In this document: positions 6,703 to 11,893 of the stretch, one piece after another
Layout of the letters: every line of letters starts with the position of its first letter
Numbering within the stretch: the first letter of the stretch is position 1
NCBI GenBank assembly: GCA_902478985.1
Contig: CABSNH010000041.1
Span: 1 to 11,893 of the forward strand
From: an uncultured Collinsella sp.
GTDB lineage: Bacteria; Actinomycetota; Coriobacteriia; Coriobacteriales; Coriobacteriaceae
Length of the DNA stretch: 11,893 nt
Reading direction: 5' to 3'
Program-made: the position numbers and the translations under genes
The notes under the pieces: model-generated
Told to the model about the DNA's origin: nothing
The model's database searches: none
The model's input: only the letters and a program-made list of their open reading frames with translations

Positions 6703-8145
6703 CTACTGCGCGTCCGCCATGGTGTCGGCGAGCTCCTTGTACCAGAGTGCCGACTGCTTGATGTAGCGTTTTTGCGTGTCGAAGTCGATGTAGAACAGGC
6801 CGTAGCGCTTGTTATAGCCATTGGCCCACGAGAACTGGTCCTGCAGGCTCCAGATAAAGTAGCCCTGGACGTCGACGCCCTCGGCGCGCGCCTGGAGCAC
6901 CTTCTCCATGTGCTGGTCGACAAAGTCGATGCGCTCGGGATCGGCGACGATGCCGTTTGCGTCGGGCTCGGGGTCCTTGTGGCCCAGGCCGTTTTCGGTG
7001 ATATAGATGACGGGGAGGTTGGGATAGGTGGCGCTGATGTGCTTGAGCGTGTCGTAGAGGCCTTGCGGGTAGATGAGCCAATCCCAGTCGGTGGTGGGGA
7101 TACCCGGCATATCGACCTGCTGCCCGACGCCCTTAAACTTAAAGCACGAGGTGCCCTTGTCTCCGGTGCCGTTAAAGCTGTTGGTGGACTCGCCATCGTA
7201 GGCGGCGATAAACGCCGACTGATAGTAGTTGAGGCCGAACATATCGTTGCGGGGCGCCGCCTTGGCGAGCTCCTCCATGTCGCTGTCCTCAACCGTAAGT
7301 GTGGCGTTGTTGGCACGCAGAATCTCGTTGATGAGTGAGAGAGTGCGCGCGGAGTAGTGACCCAGGAAGGCGCCGTCCATGATGAAGTCGGTGTAGAAGG
7401 CGTTGTACAGGTCGGCGGCGTGCTGGTCGGCGGGCGAGTCGGTGGCAGGATATGCCGGCGTCAGGACGTTGACCATGCCAATGCGTCCGCCCAGGTGCTC
7501 GGTCTCGTCAAGATCCTTATACAGGTTGACGGCGCGGGCGTGGGCAACGAGCTCGTTGTGCTGGCTCTGGATGCCGCTCGTCACATCAAAGTGATGGTTG
7601 GGCGGGAAGTTGCCTTGGATGTATTGGGAGTGCGAGAGGCTGATGAGCTCGTTGATGGTGAACCAATTCTTGACCTCGCGGAACTCGCGGAAGCAGAACT
7701 CGGCATAGCGCACATAGGCGTCGACGGTCTTGCGGTTGAGCCAGTCGCCCTGGTTGAACAGGGCGGCGGGGGAGTCAAAGTGATGCAGGGACACATAGGG
7801 CTCGACGCCATACTTTTTGCAGCAGGCGAACAGCTCGTGGTAGTGCTTAACGCCCTCGGCGAGGGGTCCGGCATCGTCGCCGTTGGGGAAGATGCGGGTC
7901 CAGGCGATGGACACACGAATGGCGTTGAGTCCATGCTCGGCAGAAAGGCGGATATCCTCCTCGTAGCGGTTGTAGAAATCACTGGCCGGGTCGGGCAAAA
8001 AGCGACCCTGGGCGACAAGGTAATCGTCCCACATGGTCTTACCCTTGCCTGCCACCTTCGTGGAACCTTCCGTTTGGTACGCGGCGGTTGCGGCGCCCCA
8101 AACAAAGCCCTTCGGCAGCTGCTGTACGCGGTTTAGCAAAGACAT
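6703..8145 (-). CDS. lacG: 6-phospho-beta-galactosidase, GH1 (LacG-like, copy 2)
   Basis: GH1 hydrolase of 480 residues, cytoplasmic, the first gene of the lacG2-lacE2 operon. Motifs: acid/base Glu166 in FTINEL, nucleophile Glu384 in YITENGLG, phosphate site Ser439, Lys446, Tyr448 with the galacto-type Trp440 in FSWANGYNKRYG. Two ATGs are possible. The one at 8145 has GAGGG nine bases upstream; the one at 8151 (two residues longer) has only three bases of spacing, so I prefer 8145. It is clearly the most divergent of the three LacG copies: NELISLSHSQ after the acid/base residue, an inserted GDDAGPLAEG loop after the RIFPNG motif, LYKDLDETEHLGGRIG, and a longer PEPDANGIVADPERIDF segment after the nucleophile. 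This suggests a different aglycone preference. A 6-phospho-beta-glucosidase role is less likely because of the Trp440 context, but not excluded. Confidence 0.92.
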   Translation of the reverse strand: MSLLNRVQQLPKGFVWGAATAAYQTEGSTKVAGKGKTMWDDYLVAQGRFLPDPASDFYNRYEEDIRLSAEHGLNAIRVSIAWTRIFPNGDDAGPLAEGVKHYHELFACCKKYGVEPYVSLHHFDSPAALFNQGDWLNRKTVDAYVRYAEFCFREFREVKNWFTINELISLSHSQYIQGNFPPNHHFDVTSGIQSQHNELVAHARAVNLYKDLDETEHLGGRIGMVNVLTPAYPATDSPADQHAADLYNAFYTDFIMDGAFLGHYSARTLSLINEILRANNATLTVEDSDMEELAKAAPRNDMFGLNYYQSAFIAAYDGESTNSFNGTGDKGTSCFKFKGVGQQVDMPGIPTTDWDWLIYPQGLYDTLKHISATYPNLPVIYITENGLGHKDPEPDANGIVADPERIDFVDQHMEKVLQARAEGVDVQGYFIWSLQDQFSWANGYNKRYGLFYIDFDTQKRYIKQSALWYKELADTMADAQ

Positions 8146-8263
8146 ATGCATACACCCTCTCGTCTCGCTGTTCGATATTGTGCGTTTGCGCTCAGGAGGC
8201 TCCCTGGTTAGCGTTCAGCGGTGAAAAAGCCCGATAAACACTATCTTAAAATGATTAGAACCA

Positions 8264-8305
8264 AAATGAGCACGTGAACATTTGACAATGAGCACGTTAA
8301 CATCC
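8264..8305. promoter_or_regulatory. tandem LacI-type operators O1 and O2 upstream of lacG2
   Basis: O1 (8264-8283) is AAATGAGCACGTGAACATTT, a palindrome matching at 8 of 10 positions around central CACGTG. O2 (8286-8305) is CAATGAGCACGTTAACATCC. They share ATGAGCACGT and AACAT and are 22 bp apart, about two helical turns. A central CG is typical of LacI-family sites. O2 also fits the catabolite-repression consensus WTGNNARCGNWWWCAW at all but one specified position, so binding by a CcpA-like protein is an alternative. The likely binder is the LacI-type protein encoded at 8487. Confidence 0.75.
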
Positions 8306-8378
8306 GGCTGGGATGTATAGAAACAAAACAACTTCAAACAGCCGCGAACGGTTGTATTTGTTCGGTAAGCGGTTTTGA

Positions 8379-8408
8379 TTGACAGAAGTTTTCATGTTGT
8401 GGTACATG
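8379..8408 (+). promoter_or_regulatory. probable promoter of the second LacI-type gene
   Basis: A perfect -35 TTGACA (8379-8384), an 18 bp spacer and an extended -10 TGG-TACATG (hexamer 8403-8408). A second -10-like hexamer, TATCAT at 8416-8421, lies just downstream without a convincing -35. Either start would place the operator at 8418-8437 over the promoter or first transcribed bases. Confidence 0.5.
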
Positions 8409-8417
8409 GCTCGGGTA

Positions 8418-8437
8418 TCATGAGCACGTTATCAATG
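8418..8437. promoter_or_regulatory. operator O3, likely autoregulatory
   Basis: TCATGAGCACGTTATCAATG shares the ten-base core ATGAGCACGT plus TA with O2 (8286-8305). It sits just after the probable promoter and 50 bp before the GTG start of the LacI-type gene, a position that would let the repressor limit its own synthesis. The match to the dyad is weaker on the right half. Confidence 0.65.
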
Positions 8438-8486
8438 TGTGTACGATGCGCCATGGGCGCGGGGAATAGTTGGGAAGCAGGTTAGC

Positions 8487-9524
8487 GTGGAAGGCATGCC
8501 TCAGCGGACAAGGAATGGTCGTTCGGCGAGCGCGGCAGAGGTTGCGGCGCTCGCTGGCGTGAGCCGCCAGACTGTGTCTCGCGTGGTCAACGGTATGCCC
8601 AACGTGACGGAAAAGACGCGCAAGCGTGTGCTGGCCGCCATGGAAGAGCTGGGCTTTCGTCCCAATTTTGCTGGAACGACGTTGCGCGGCGGGTCGTATC
8701 GTTCTATTGGCCTGTGCATGTACAACATCACACGTGTCGGTAACCTGGCGACGCTCGAGGGTATCATGCAAGCGGCGCGCGAGCATGATTTTGCCGTCAC
8801 TATGATCGAGATGGGCGGCGACAAGCCCTATACACTTGCCGATGCCTCGCGCCGCATGGTCGAGCGACCCGTCGACGGCATGATTCTCAACATGAACCGC
8901 ATGGCTCCCGATTTTGAGGAGTTTGTTCCCCAGCCGGGAGTGCGAACGGTCATCCTGTCCATGTATGCGCATCCGCGCTGCACGACGATCGACTCCGACC
9001 AGTATGGTTCGTGCGAGCTGTTGACCAATTATCTGCTGGAACATGGTCACTCGAATATGCGGTTTGTGGCGGGTCCGGAAAACTCGATTTCCTCGCGTTT
9101 TCGTGAGGCCGGTTGGCGCGATACGCTGGGTCGTGCTCATGTCGATGCCGCTCCGATGCTGCGTGGCGATTGGAGTGCGGACAGTGGGTACGCCATGGGC
9201 GAGCGGATTGCGGCCGAGGTGCTTGCCGGCGGGTCGCAGGCGCCGACTGCCGTGCTTGCGGCAAATGACCAGATGGCGCTGGGCGTTATCGCCGCGCTCG
9301 AGAACGCGGGCCTGTCCGTGCCCGACGACGTGAGCGTGGTTGGTATCGACGACGCACTCGAGGGACTTGTTCCTCACAATCGGCTGACGACGTTGCGATT
9401 TGATTTGCGCGGTGTCGGTAAGCTTGCGTTTGAGGCGGCGATTGGAGAGAGCTCGTCTATCGAGGCGATTCATGTGCCGAGTACGTTGGTCGAACGCTCG
9501 ACTGTTAGGGACATACGGGGTTAG
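8487..9524 (+). CDS. LacI-family transcriptional repressor, lacG2-associated
   Basis: Second LacI/GalR-type regulator, 345 residues from the chosen GTG at 8487 (weak CAGG site five bases upstream); ATG at 8496 is an alternative that loses three residues. The helix-turn-helix is at about residues 15-36 (SAAEVAALAGVSRQTVSRVVN), and the C-terminal effector domain ends GLSVPDDVSVVGIDD and STLVERSTVRD. It is a paralogue of the protein at 3583: shared stretches include TLADA, PVDGMI, LEHGHSN / LDHGHKN, and GDWSADSGYA / GDWNADSGYA. The hinge is unusual, PNFAGTTLRGG, where most family members have A.SL. It is divergent from lacG2-lacE2 and flanked by three operator-like sites, so it probably represses that operon and itself. 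lacG3-lacE3 has no adjacent regulator in view; control by this protein is possible but unproven. Confidence 0.93.
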   Translation: MEGMPQRTRNGRSASAAEVAALAGVSRQTVSRVVNGMPNVTEKTRKRVLAAMEELGFRPNFAGTTLRGGSYRSIGLCMYNITRVGNLATLEGIMQAAREHDFAVTMIEMGGDKPYTLADASRRMVERPVDGMILNMNRMAPDFEEFVPQPGVRTVILSMYAHPRCTTIDSDQYGSCELLTNYLLEHGHSNMRFVAGPENSISSRFREAGWRDTLGRAHVDAAPMLRGDWSADSGYAMGERIAAEVLAGGSQAPTAVLAANDQMALGVIAALENAGLSVPDDVSVVGIDDALEGLVPHNRLTTLRFDLRGVGKLAFEAAIGESSSIEAIHVPSTLVERSTVRDIRG

Positions 9525-9535
9525 GTCCTACTCCG

Positions 9536-9598
9536 TTTGTCTCGGTCTGTAACAGGTAGACGGTCAAAAGCGGGCTACGTGTTACAGATTTAGATTCT
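9536..9598. repeat. palindromic repeat, copy B (diverged)
   Basis: Begins 11 bp after the LacI-type stop. Left arm TTTGTCTCGGTCTGTAACA (9536-9554), right arm TGTTACAGATTTAGATTCT (9580-9598), with TAG...CTA conserved at the edges of the centre. The arms pair well only over TCTGTAACA. The left arm resembles the complement of copy C's right arm (two differences), and the right arm resembles copy A's right arm. Confidence 0.7.
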
Positions 9599-9616
9599 TC
9601 GGAAAGAGCAATCCTG

Positions 9617-9679
9617 TTCATCTCAATCTGTAACAGTTAGGACCGAAAAACTCGGCTAGATGTTACAGGTCGAGACAAA
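9617..9679. repeat. palindromic repeat, copy C
   Basis: The left arm (9617-9635) is identical to copy A, and the centre differs by one base from A. The right arm TGTTACAGGTCGAGACAAA (9661-9679) carries four changes that weaken its pairing with its own left arm. It lies directly after copy B in the convergent spacer before lacG3. Confidence 0.85.
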
Positions 9680-9707
9680 CGGCCCCCAGGTCGAACAAAA
9701 ACAAAAG

Positions 9708-9745
9708 GCCGGGGGCGGCGCGCTGTGTGACGTGCCGCCCCCGGC
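9708..9745 (-). terminator. intrinsic terminator of the lacE3-lacG3 operon
   Basis: Perfect 12 bp GC-rich stem GCCGGGGGCGGC (9708-9719) with 9734-9745, extendable by three more pairs including one G-U. On the minus strand it is followed by TTTTGTTTTTGTT, the expected U-run, about 45 bp past the lacG3 stop. The plus-strand side lacks a U-run, so it mainly serves lacG3. Confidence 0.88.
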
Positions 9746-9790
9746 TGAGAAATGGGGACAGGTTATGTGGGCAGGCGACCCCGTCAGCCG

Positions 9791-11230
9791 CTAGTCCAGA
9801 CGACGGGTCTGCGCCACGTGCTTGTACCAGTAGGCGCTTGCCTTGGGCGTGCGCTTCTGGGTTTCAAAGTCTACGTAGAAGAAGCCATAGCGCTTGTTGT
9901 AGCCATTGGTCCAGGAGAACTGATCCTGCAGGCTCCACAGGAAGTAGCCGCCCACGTTGACGCCTACCTCCATGGCCTTGAGCAACCAGCGCAGGTGCTG
10001 CTCGATATAGTCGATGCGCGGCTGGTCGTCCACAAAACCGTCCTTGTAGGGGTCCTTGTAGCCCATGCCGTTTTCGGTAATGAAGATCTGCTTGTAGTTG
10101 GGATAGCGCTGCTTAATGTAGACGAGCAGATCGAACAGGCCCTCGGGATAGATGATCCAGTCCCAGTCGGTGGTGGGGATACCAGGCTTGTTTACGTGCT
10201 CGCCAATGCCCTTGACGCGCCAGCGGCCGGTGCCCTTCTCGCCCGTACCGTTGTGGTGCAGGTCGTTCTCGCCATCGTAAGCCTTGAGGAAGCGGCACTG
10301 GTAGTTGTTAACGCCCAGGTAGTCGTTGTAGAGCGCGGCCTCGCGCATGATTTCCAGATCCTCGTCCAGGATCTCGATGGTGCCGCCCGAGACGGCAGCC
10401 AGGCGGTTGGCGCACTCGAGGGTGTCGGGGGCATAGTCGCCGCGGAAGGTGGCGTCGAGCAGAAACTGGTTCTGCAGCACGTGCTCGTTGTTGGCGGCTT
10501 TGATGTCGGCGGGGTCGTTCTCGTTGAGCGGGTACTTAAACTCCAACGACTGAATGACGCCGATCTTGCCCTTAAAACCGCCGTTGTGGAAGGCCAGTAC
10601 TGCCTTGGCGTGGGCGAGCATCATGTTGTGCTCGCACTGGAAAGCCTCGGCCAGATGCGCCTTGACACCACCGGGGAAGGTGCCCTCGATGTACGTGTTG
10701 GAGGCGTCGGCCCAGATCTCGTTAAAGGTGAACCAGTAGGTCACCTGGTCGGCGTACTCCTTAAAGCAGAAGGTGGCAAAGTCCACAAAGGCATCGATGG
10801 TCTCGCGGTTGAGGAAGTCGCCCTTCTCAAAGAGGGCAAGCGGCGTGTCAAAGTGATGCAGCGTGACGAACGGCTCAACGTGGTGCTTATGGCACTCGGC
10901 GAAGAGATCGTGGTAGAACTGCACGCCCTCGGGGTTGATCTCGCCGGTGCCGTTGGGGAAGATGCGGCTCCAGGCAATGGAGAGGCGAATGCCGTTGATG
11001 CCGAACTCCTCGCACAGCTCCAGGTCGACGGGGTACTGGTTGTAGAAGTCCGAAGCGGGATCGGGGGAAAAGCGCCCCTGGGCCTCCAAGAAGTCGTCCC
11101 AGGCGACTTTGCCCTTACCGTGGGTGCGGGTCTCGCCCTCTACCTGGTAAGCAGCGGTAGCGCCGCCAAAGACAAAGTCCTCGGGAAACTGCGCAGGCGG
11201 GTTGGTGACGCTAGCAGGGTTAACGGACAT
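9791..11230 (-). CDS. lacG: 6-phospho-beta-galactosidase, GH1 (LacG-like, copy 3)
   Basis: GH1 hydrolase of 479 residues with acid/base Glu171 in FTFNEI, nucleophile Glu386 in FITENGMG, phosphate site Ser439, Lys446, Tyr448 and Trp440 in FSWTNGYNKRYG, and the standard LacG HHFDTP. It would act in the cytoplasm on the phosphorylated sugar delivered by lacE3. It is much closer to lacG1 than to lacG2: both share VEGETRTHGKGKV, QGRFSPDPASDFYN and FETQKR, and differ mainly after the acid/base residue (NEIWADASN here, NEIPATAEG in lacG1). The N-terminus is about eight residues longer than lacG1. The ATG at 11230 has only a weak GGA six bases upstream, so translation may depend on coupling or on the upstream hairpin. 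The lacE3 stop is 66 bp upstream. Confidence 0.93.
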   Translation of the reverse strand: MSVNPASVTNPPAQFPEDFVFGGATAAYQVEGETRTHGKGKVAWDDFLEAQGRFSPDPASDFYNQYPVDLELCEEFGINGIRLSIAWSRIFPNGTGEINPEGVQFYHDLFAECHKHHVEPFVTLHHFDTPLALFEKGDFLNRETIDAFVDFATFCFKEYADQVTYWFTFNEIWADASNTYIEGTFPGGVKAHLAEAFQCEHNMMLAHAKAVLAFHNGGFKGKIGVIQSLEFKYPLNENDPADIKAANNEHVLQNQFLLDATFRGDYAPDTLECANRLAAVSGGTIEILDEDLEIMREAALYNDYLGVNNYQCRFLKAYDGENDLHHNGTGEKGTGRWRVKGIGEHVNKPGIPTTDWDWIIYPEGLFDLLVYIKQRYPNYKQIFITENGMGYKDPYKDGFVDDQPRIDYIEQHLRWLLKAMEVGVNVGGYFLWSLQDQFSWTNGYNKRYGFFYVDFETQKRTPKASAYWYKHVAQTRRLD

Positions 11231-11255
11231 GATGATCCAATCGTCTAAATCGAAG

Positions 11256-11285
11256 GGCCAGCCGGCTGTGGATGGTCGGCTGGCC
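11256..11285. other. intercistronic hairpin between lacE3 and lacG3
   Basis: Perfect 9 bp inverted repeat GGCCAGCCG / CGGCTGGCC with a 12-base loop, beginning 11 bp after the lacE3 stop. On the minus strand it is followed by CTTCGATTTAG, a poor U-run, so only partial termination or mRNA protection is likely. Confidence 0.65.
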
Positions 11286-11296
11286 TTGGGCGTTAC

Positions 11297-11864
11297 TTAC
11301 TTCGAAAGTTGCTCGCTTACGAAGGCGAGAGACTTATCGCCGTTCTGGGAGAGCTCGATGTACTGCTTACCGCGACAGGCGACGCACTTGTTGCCCACGC
11401 GTTCGCAGTCCTTCTGCAGGTCGGCCAAGTAGCTGGCAGCCTGCGGGGCTAGGACGACCAGGTCAAAGTCGGGGAGCATGTCGACGTGGTTACCATATGC
11501 CTCGGCAGCGGTCTCAAGATTGATGCCGCGCTCTTTGGCGGCCTTGGCCAGCGCGTTGGCGAGCAGGCCCGAGGTTCCGCCACCCTGGCAGAGCACGAGT
11601 ACGCGCTTGCCGTTGAGGTCGCTGGCGGTCGTTGCCTCAGTGGGGACAGCGGCGGGGGCGTCGGCCTTCACGGCCTCGGCAGCGGCGCCGGCGGCAACGC
11701 TCTTGGCATCGGCCTTGCCCTGGAAAGCGTCGTTGAGCTTGGCGGCCTTCTCGGCGTTCTTGGCGGCGAGCTCCTCCTCGGAAATCTCGGCCTCCTCGGC
11801 GCACTTCTGGGCGTCATAGGCACGGAAGAACGGATAGTACAGCACAAAGTCGACGACCAGGATA
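11297..11864 (-). CDS. lacE: PTS lactose-type permease EIICB (LacE-like, copy 3), 3' part only
   Basis: Partial gene: the C-terminal 189 or so residues of a LacE-like protein, truncated by the end of the contig. It shows the last IIC segment (ILVVDFVLYYPFFRAYD), an Ala/Glu/Lys-rich linker, and a complete IIB domain with the phosphocysteine in VLVLCQGGGTSGLLANAL and the strand LVVLAPQAASYL. The apparent start peptide MCIRDS comes from adapter bases and is not real. The IIB domain is more like classical LacE (CxGGGTSGLLANAL) than those of lacE1 and lacE2. It has three extra cysteines, in KDCERVGNKCVACRGK, where the paralogues have Thr, Leu and Pro. Upstream of lacG3 in one operon; its promoter and regulator are outside the window. 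Confidence 0.9.
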
Positions 11865-11893
11865 CTGTCTCTTATACACATCTGACGCTGCCG
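11865..11893. other. Nextera sequencing adapter (artefact)
   Basis: CTGTCTCTTATACACATCT (11865-11883) is the Tn5 mosaic end used in Nextera libraries, followed by GACGCTGCCG (11884-11893), the start of the complement of the Read 1 adapter. This is not genomic; it marks an untrimmed contig end. Confidence 0.98.

Larger units (their letters stand above)
8152..8486. other. 335 bp divergent control region
   Basis: AT-richer spacer between lacG2 and the second LacI-type gene. It contains two operator-like palindromes on the lacG2 side and one on the repressor side, a consensus -35 for the repressor, and TATACA (minus strand, 8319-8314) as a weak -10 candidate for lacG2 with no good -35. If used, transcription from it would run straight through both lacG2-side operators. 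I see no ORF or RNA gene. The stretch 8165-8260 shows nothing I can name. Confidence 0.6.

Noticed and set aside
4955..6766. 603-codon open frame on the plus strand opposite lacE2
   Set aside because: Same shadow effect: low-complexity GDG/EQR composition, no domain, and lacE2 is clearly the real gene.
8345..8364. Short inverted repeat CGAAC / GTTCG with a ten-base loop
   Set aside because: Only five pairs, no U-run and no repeat elsewhere in the window; could easily be chance.
8418..9473. 351-codon open frame on the minus strand opposite the second LacI-type gene
   Set aside because: His/Arg-rich shadow translation without motifs; the plus-strand frame has a full LacI-type protein.
9752..11248. 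498-codon open frame on the plus strand opposite lacG3
   Set aside because: Mirror of a gene with complete GH1 catalytic motifs; no ribosome site or domain of its own.

Overview
The window looks like a carbohydrate-uptake locus from a high-GC gut Actinobacterium. The gene families and codon use would fit a Coriobacteriia genus such as Collinsella, but this is an impression from gene content, not a database match. It holds three pairs of genes, each pair joining a lactose-type phosphotransferase permease (EIICB, LacE-like) to a family GH1 6-phospho-beta-galactosidase (LacG-like), plus two paralogous LacI-type repressors. All six pair genes lie on the minus strand and both repressors lie on the plus strand.

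Layout from left to right: lacG1 (31-1452) and lacE1 (1528-3306) are transcribed leftwards as lacE1-lacG1. A 276 bp divergent control region carries a tandem 20 bp repeat that looks like an operator. The first LacI-type gene (3583-4593) runs rightwards. A convergent spacer follows with a palindromic repeat and a bidirectional terminator. lacE2 (4766-6526) and lacG2 (6703-8145) form a second leftward operon, in the opposite gene order (lacG2 first). A 335 bp divergent region carries three operator-like palindromes, then comes the second LacI-type gene (8487-9524). Another convergent spacer has two more copies of the palindromic repeat and a strong terminator. Last come lacG3 (9791-11230) and the 3' end of lacE3 (11297-11864).

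The window ends in sequencing artefact: 11865-11893 is Nextera transposon adapter, so the contig really stops at about 11864 and lacE3 is cut by the assembly, not by biology.

Working model: each LacE imports and phosphorylates a beta-galactoside, and the partner LacG hydrolyses the 6-phosphate in the cytoplasm. Each divergent LacI-type protein represses its neighbouring operon. The two sets of candidate operators share one scaffold (ATGA, central ACGT, ACAT), so the paralogous repressors may cross-talk. No EIIA (lacF) and no tagatose-6-phosphate pathway genes are present here, so these must be supplied from elsewhere. The points most worth a second look are the shared operator family, a 63 bp palindromic repeat family after the repressor genes, intercistronic hairpins in all three operons, and the mosaic pairing of paralogues.
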